Source: Haloarchaeobius litoreus (lineage in GTDB: Archaea > Halobacteriota > Halobacteria > Halobacteriales > Natrialbaceae). Taken from it: DNA of 64,000 nt. The stretch covers positions 868,001 to 932,000 of the forward strand of contig NZ_JANHJR010000002.1 of NCBI RefSeq assembly GCF_024495425.1, read 5' to 3'. Shown piece after piece: positions 60,107 to 64,000 of this stretch. The notes below the pieces were generated by a model. It was given only the letters and a program-made list of their open reading frames with translations, searched no databases and was not told the DNA's origin. Position numbers and translations under genes: made by a program. Position 1 is the first letter of the stretch; each line of letters opens with the position of its first letter.

Positions 60107-60245
60107 CGGCGGTGATAGCGCGTCGGCAGGCGTCAAGCCCACGGTGGGCGTACCCCTTGCCGCTACGAGCGACGCGGCCGGCCCGGTGGCGATGCGGTGG
60201 CGGCGAAGGGCGGGGCTTATCGCACTCGCCGGACAATCCGCTCGC

Positions 60246-61055
60246 ATGAACCTACAGGAGACGTTCGGGACCGACGCGCCGGTCGTCGGCATGGTCCACC
60301 TGCCGCCGCTGCCGGGCGCCCCCCGGTTCGACGGCGACCGCGAGAGCCTGCGCGAGCGGATGCTGGCCGACGCCCGCGCGCTCGAAGCCGGCGGCGTCGA
60401 CGGCATCATGGTCGAGAACTTCGGCGACGCGCCGTTCTACCCCGAGGACGTGCCGAAGCACGTCGTCGCCGAGATGGCGGCGCTCGCGACGGAACTCGTC
60501 GACGATGTCTCGGTGCCGGTCGGCATCAACGTCCTCCGGAACGACGCCGAGGCGGCGCTCTCCATCGCGGCCGCCGTCGGAGCCGACTACGTCCGGGTCA
60601 ACGCGCACGTCGGCGCGACGGTCACCGACCAGGGGCTCATCCAGGGGAAGGCCCACGAGACGATGCGCCTGCGCGACCGACTCGACGCCGACGTTGCCGT
60701 GCTGGCCGACGTGGGCGTCAAGCACGCCGCGCCGCTGGCCGACCGTCCGATGCGCGAGGAACTCGTCGACGCCGTCGAGCGCGGGCTCGCCGACGGTATC
60801 GTCGTGTCCGGCTCGGGCACCGGGGACCCGACGGACCGGAGCGTGCTGGAGACCGCACGCGAGACCATCGACGACGCGGTCCCGGGCACGCCGCTGTTCG
60901 TCGGGAGTGGCGTGACGGCGGAGACGGTCGGCGAGACGCTCGAACTGGCCGACGGCGTCGTCGTCGGCACCGCGCTCAAGCAGGGCGGCGGGACGACGAA
61001 CCCCGTCGACGAGGAGCGGGTCCGGGCGGTCGTCGCCGCGGCGCGGAATCGCTGA
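60246..61055 (+). CDS. BtpA/SgcQ-family TIM-barrel protein
   Basis: A 269-aa protein. VVGMVHLPPLPGAPRFDG, VDGIMVENFGDAPFYPEDVP, VPVGINVLRNDAEAALSIAA and ADYVRVNAHVGATVTDQGLI match the BtpA family, and GIVVSGSGTGDPTD with LFVGSGVTAETVGETLELAD are the phosphate-binding ends. BtpA was named for photosystem I assembly in cyanobacteria, but archaeal members probably are enzymes or binding proteins for a sugar phosphate. The function here is open. Confidence 0.85.
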   Translation: MNLQETFGTDAPVVGMVHLPPLPGAPRFDGDRESLRERMLADARALEAGGVDGIMVENFGDAPFYPEDVPKHVVAEMAALATELVDDVSVPVGINVLRNDAEAALSIAAAVGADYVRVNAHVGATVTDQGLIQGKAHETMRLRDRLDADVAVLADVGVKHAAPLADRPMREELVDAVERGLADGIVVSGSGTGDPTDRSVLETARETIDDAVPGTPLFVGSGVTAETVGETLELADGVVVGTALKQGGGTTNPVDEERVRAVVAAARNR

Positions 61056-61079
61056 GAACTGGGGTGGTCGGTCGTCGGG

Positions 61080-61169
61080 TCAGTCGTCGGCCGGGACGGG
61101 CTCGCCGTGACTGATCACGTAGTCCTCGACGAAGTCACCCGCGAGCAGTAGTATCCTCTTTCCTGACAT
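61080..61169 (-). pseudogene. 29-codon remnant of a DJ-1/PfpI-family gene
   Basis: ATG 61169 to TGA 61082-61080 encodes MSGKRILLLAGDFVEDY and then VISHGEPVPADD. The first 17 residues are the typical N-terminus of haloarchaeal DJ-1/PfpI (protease I-like) proteins, which are about 190 residues long. The rest of the domain, with its nucleophile Cys, is absent. An in-frame internal deletion would give this. Alternatively it is a small protein that happens to resemble that start. Confidence 0.5.
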
Positions 61170-61232
61170 GGTGAAACACACCGCAAGGACATACGCTCGC
61201 CGCGGACTTAACGGTTGAGACCAGCTTCCGAC

Positions 61233-61718
61233 CTACTCCACGATGTCGGCGTCGACGGCGTCGTCGCCCCCGTCGCCCACCGACGGCCCGGCCTCGACCG
61301 GCACCACCGTCGAGACCCGGGCGTTCTCCTTGATGTCGATGCCGGCCCCGCCGACCGTCAGCGGCACGAGCGGGAGGTGGCTGCCGACGGTCACCGTCGG
61401 GTGCGACGCCCCGCGGGCCATCAGCTTGTTCCGTGGCTGGAGCAGCAGCCGGGCGTGCTCGTCGCCGGTCACCAGCTCGTTGTACTGGAGGACGTACGTC
61501 CCCGCGTCGAGGTGCCACCACTGGTACTCGTCGTCAGGGTTCCGACGGGTCAGCTCGTGCGGTTCGAGGTCAGCCTCCTCGAGTTCGTCCCCGCCGAAGT
61601 CGATGCGTCCCGCGCCGGCCACCTCGTGGATGGCGCTGACGGTCAGGTCGATGCCGTGCTCTCGAACCTGGGTCTCCGGGTGGACGAGGTTCTCCACGCG
61701 GTCGAGTACCTCCTGCAT
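61233..61718 (-). CDS. dUTPase/dCTP-deaminase-fold protein
   Basis: A 161-aa protein from ATG 61718. REHGIDLTVSAIHEV matches the SxDLxL strand of the trimeric dUTPase/Dcd fold; YVLQYNELVTGDEHARLLLQ and RNKLMARGASH resemble the MxxRSSLxR active loop, and GGAGIDIKENARVSTVV closes the barrel. Its motifs differ from the true dcd at 19.6 kb. It may be a dUTPase or a paralogue with another nucleotide. The frame is open upstream to 61829, but that part does not look coding. Confidence 0.78.
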   Translation of the reverse strand: MQEVLDRVENLVHPETQVREHGIDLTVSAIHEVAGAGRIDFGGDELEEADLEPHELTRRNPDDEYQWWHLDAGTYVLQYNELVTGDEHARLLLQPRNKLMARGASHPTVTVGSHLPLVPLTVGGAGIDIKENARVSTVVPVEAGPSVGDGGDDAVDADIVE

Positions 61719-61835
61719 GGGCGGGGGTTGGAGCGCCACCGTCAAAAAGGCCGGGCGGTTCGGGGAGCCCGTCGGGCGGTTCCCGCGCTGTCCGGAACAC
61801 AACCGTTTTGACGACAGCTTTCGACCCAAGAGGGT

Positions 61836-62783
61836 GTGAAGCGACGCCTCGGCTACCTCGCGTTCCTCGTCGCCCTGCTAGCCATCGTCGCGGTGAGCGT
61901 ACTGCAGACCGCGTGGACGCCTGCGGAGTCCCAGCAGTCCCTCAAACCGTGGGTCCTGAAGGGGCTGCTCGCGCTGGCCATCGGGAGCGGCACCTACGGC
62001 GTCTACCTGCTGCTCTCGGCGGGGATGGGCCGGCTGGTCCACGACAGGCGTCGGCGGCACGACCTGCGGAACGTCGTCCGGCTGGTCCTGGTCATCGCGG
62101 CTATCATCGCCGTCGCGGGCGTGCTGACCGACCAGTGGCTCGGCGTGCTGTTCTCGCTGGGGATCGTCGGCTTCGGTGTGACGGTGGCGCTCCAGCAGCC
62201 GCTCACGTCGCTGCTCGGGTGGGTGTACATCCTCTCGATGCGGCCGTACCAGGTTGGCGACCGGATCCGAATCGAGGACGCGAAGGGCGACGTCATCGAC
62301 GTGGACTTCCTCGTGACGACGCTGTGGGAGGTCGAGGGTGACCTGGTCTCCTCGCACCAGCCGTCGGGCCGGACGGTGACGGTGCCGAACAGCCTCATCC
62401 TCACGTCGGAGGTGTTCAACTACTCGCGGGACGACTTCCCGTTCGTCTGGAGCGAGGTGTCGATGCAGGTGTCCTACGAGACGGACCTCGACTTCGCCCG
62501 GTCGGTGATGCGGGCGGTCGCCGACGAGCAGCTCGGCGACGAGATGGAGCGCAACGTCGCGACGTACCGCGAGCAGCTGGCCGAGACGCCGGTCGACCTC
62601 GAAGTGCAGGACAGGCCGTCGGTGAACGTCGCGCAGGGGGAGACGTGGGTCGAGCTCCGGCTGCGCTTCCTGACCCGGCCGCGGCAGATCCAGCGGACGA
62701 AGAACGCGCTGTACGAGGAGATACTCGCCCGGTTCCAGGCGAACCCGGACAAGGTGGCGTTCCCGGTCGGACGGTTCCGGTAG
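61836..62783 (+). CDS. small-conductance mechanosensitive channel (MscS family)
   Basis: A 315-aa protein from GTG 61836. Three hydrophobic helices at about 5-25, 40-65 and 80-100 precede the pore helix and MscS core VGFGVTVALQQPLTSLLGWV. QVGDRIRIEDAKGDVIDVDF is the beta-domain start, TVTVPNSLILTSEVFNYSRD the conserved loop, and a C-terminal alpha/beta part follows. It opens on osmotic downshock to release solutes, relevant for a salt-loving cell. It is divergent from the dUTPase-like gene. Confidence 0.92.
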   Translation: MKRRLGYLAFLVALLAIVAVSVLQTAWTPAESQQSLKPWVLKGLLALAIGSGTYGVYLLLSAGMGRLVHDRRRRHDLRNVVRLVLVIAAIIAVAGVLTDQWLGVLFSLGIVGFGVTVALQQPLTSLLGWVYILSMRPYQVGDRIRIEDAKGDVIDVDFLVTTLWEVEGDLVSSHQPSGRTVTVPNSLILTSEVFNYSRDDFPFVWSEVSMQVSYETDLDFARSVMRAVADEQLGDEMERNVATYREQLAETPVDLEVQDRPSVNVAQGETWVELRLRFLTRPRQIQRTKNALYEEILARFQANPDKVAFPVGRFR

Positions 62784-62821
62784 CCGGACGTATTTTGCCC
62801 CGACGGGTCGTCTGTGCGCTC

Positions 62822-63967
62822 ATGACCGACGAGTACGACGTGGTCGTCGTCGGCGTCGGCGGCATGGGCAGCGCGGCGTGTGCCCACCTCGCCAGCCGCG
62901 GCGTCGACGTGCTGGGAATCGAACGGTTCGACGTCCCACACAGCAACGGCTCCTCGCACGGCTCGACGCGCATCATCCGGAAGGCGTACCACGAGCACCC
63001 CGACTACGTGCCGCTGGTCGAACGCGCCTACGAGAACTGGCGGGCACTGGAGGCCGAGACGGGCCGGGACCTGCTCCACGTGACCGGGTCGGTCTGTGCC
63101 GCGCCACCCGACGGGAGCCTCGTCGACGGCGCGCGGCTGGCCTGCGAGGACCACGGGCTCGACCACGAGACGATGACGGGGCGGGAGCTGAAGGAGCGGT
63201 TTCCGGGCTACGGGGTCCCCGACGACTACGACGCGCTCTACCAGCCCGACGGCGGCTTCCTCGACTGCGAGCGCGCCGTCAGCGCACACGTCGAGCGGGC
63301 GATGGCGGCGGGCGGGACCGTCCACGCCCGGGAGACGGTCACGGACTGGGATGCCGACGAGCACGGTGTCCAGGTCGAGACCGACCGCGGGGCCTACACC
63401 GCCGACGCGCTCGTCCTCGCCGCCGGCGCGTGGAGCGCCGACCTGCTCCCGGACCTCGCCAGCGCGGCCGTCCCCGAGCGGCAGGTGCTCGGCTGGTTCC
63501 AGCCGCCCGAGCGCCCCGACGACTTCACGCCCGACAGATTCCCCGTGTTCGTCACGGAGAGCGACGATGGCGACGAGTACTACGGCTTCCCGCGCTACGA
63601 CCGTCCCGGTGTGAAGGTCGGCCTGTACCACCACCTGCGCGAGCAGGCCGACCCCGATTCGGTGGCCGCACCGACTCGCGAGGACGAGGACGCGCTCCGG
63701 GGCCTCTTGCGGGACCACTTCCCCGCCGCCGACGGCCCGACGATGGGCCTGTCGACGTGCATGTTCACCAACTCGCCGGACATGGACTTCATCGTGGACA
63801 CGCTGCCCGAGCACGAGAACGTCGTCGTCGCGGCGGGCTTCTCCGGCCACGGCTTCAAGTTCGCCAGCGCGGTCGGCGAGGCGCTGGCCGACCTCGCGGT
63901 CGACGGCGAGACCGGGCTGTCCGTCGACGAGTTCGCGGTTGACCGCGAGGCGATCCGGAGCGCGTGA
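62822..63967 (+). CDS. sarcosine oxidase / N-methyl-L-tryptophan oxidase-like flavoprotein
   Basis: A 381-aa protein. VVVVGVGGMGSAACAHLASR binds FAD, HSNGSSHGSTRIIRKAYHEH is the loop of monomeric sarcosine oxidase and MTOX, LVLAAGAWSADLLPDLASAA the second block, and STCMFTNSPDMDFIVDTLP holds the Cys that carries covalent FAD in that family (CxYTxTPD). GFSGHGFKFASAVGEALADL is the last. It oxidises N-methyl amino acids to formaldehyde and peroxide. TATTTT (62790-62795) is 27-32 bp before ATG 62822. Its DAO relative at 53.2 kb lacks the Cys. Confidence 0.9.
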   Translation: MTDEYDVVVVGVGGMGSAACAHLASRGVDVLGIERFDVPHSNGSSHGSTRIIRKAYHEHPDYVPLVERAYENWRALEAETGRDLLHVTGSVCAAPPDGSLVDGARLACEDHGLDHETMTGRELKERFPGYGVPDDYDALYQPDGGFLDCERAVSAHVERAMAAGGTVHARETVTDWDADEHGVQVETDRGAYTADALVLAAGAWSADLLPDLASAAVPERQVLGWFQPPERPDDFTPDRFPVFVTESDDGDEYYGFPRYDRPGVKVGLYHHLREQADPDSVAAPTREDEDALRGLLRDHFPAADGPTMGLSTCMFTNSPDMDFIVDTLPEHENVVVAAGFSGHGFKFASAVGEALADLAVDGETGLSVDEFAVDREAIRSA

Positions 63968-64000
63968 CCCGAACGCACCGGAGGAACGTTTAGGGGACCG

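Overview
The window is chromosomal DNA of a haloarchaeon (class Halobacteria). The evidence is very high GC with G/C-ending codons, strongly acidic proteins, TATA-like boxes 24-32 bp before start codons (leaderless mRNAs), an archaeal TFB, a type IA topoisomerase with many zinc ribbons, GatCAB amidotransferase, a MvaD-type decarboxylase, HalX and PAS/GAF signalling proteins, and a Thi4-type thiazole synthase. Genes are dense, often with 4-bp ATGA or GTGA overlaps. I see no rRNA, tRNA, CRISPR array, transposase or integrase.

Layout. 1-5.0 kb: end of a 3-hydroxyacyl-CoA dehydrogenase, a membrane protein, a squalene/phytoene synthase, an acyl-CoA dehydrogenase, a PadR-like regulator and a small orphan. 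5.0-11.0 kb: a respiratory oxidase block (coxB, a small membrane protein, coxC, a 460-aa membrane protein and a zinc-finger membrane protein on minus; a CtaA-like/CtaB fusion and a membrane partner on plus); oxidase subunit I is not here. 11-20.5 kb: MvaD, two orphans, thi4, two lipoproteins, a double-domain SagB-type oxidoreductase, and a dcd-thiR-methyltransferase operon. ThiR (HTH plus ThiN-like domain) probably controls thi4, whose promoter carries a perfect 12-bp palindrome between TATA box and start.

20.2-23.5 kb: an accessory-looking, less GC-rich segment with an McrB-type GTPase carrying an N-terminal PUA/EVE-like domain, overlapping an McrC-like PD-(D/E)XK nuclease, and a divergent zinc-ribbon protein. 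This is the best candidate for a defence system. 23.5-34 kb: sensor kinase, topoisomerase I, a beta-helix surface protein with a Thr-Pro linker, an RtcB-like ligase and gatB. 34.0-34.7 kb is a non-coding block with copies of a structured repeat; a third copy lies at 13.6 kb. The three copies have different but still complementary stems.

34.7-49.5 kb: menA-menC-menE, DsrE-like protein, coaD, NRDE protein, a wHTH regulator, gatA/gatC, tfb, an asparagine-synthase-like/PHP pair and purL. 49.5-64 kb: AhpD-like protein, a HalX response regulator beside a kinase that lacks its phospho-acceptor histidine, two amino-acid-oxidase-type flavoproteins, an Eis-like acetyltransferase, a glutaredoxin-like protein, an Lrp/aminotransferase pair, a thioredoxin-fold protein, an old yellow enzyme, a BtpA protein, a 29-codon DJ-1/PfpI remnant, a dUTPase-fold protein and an MscS channel.

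All assignments rest on reading motifs and gene order by eye. Domain names are recognised from memory, not from searches.
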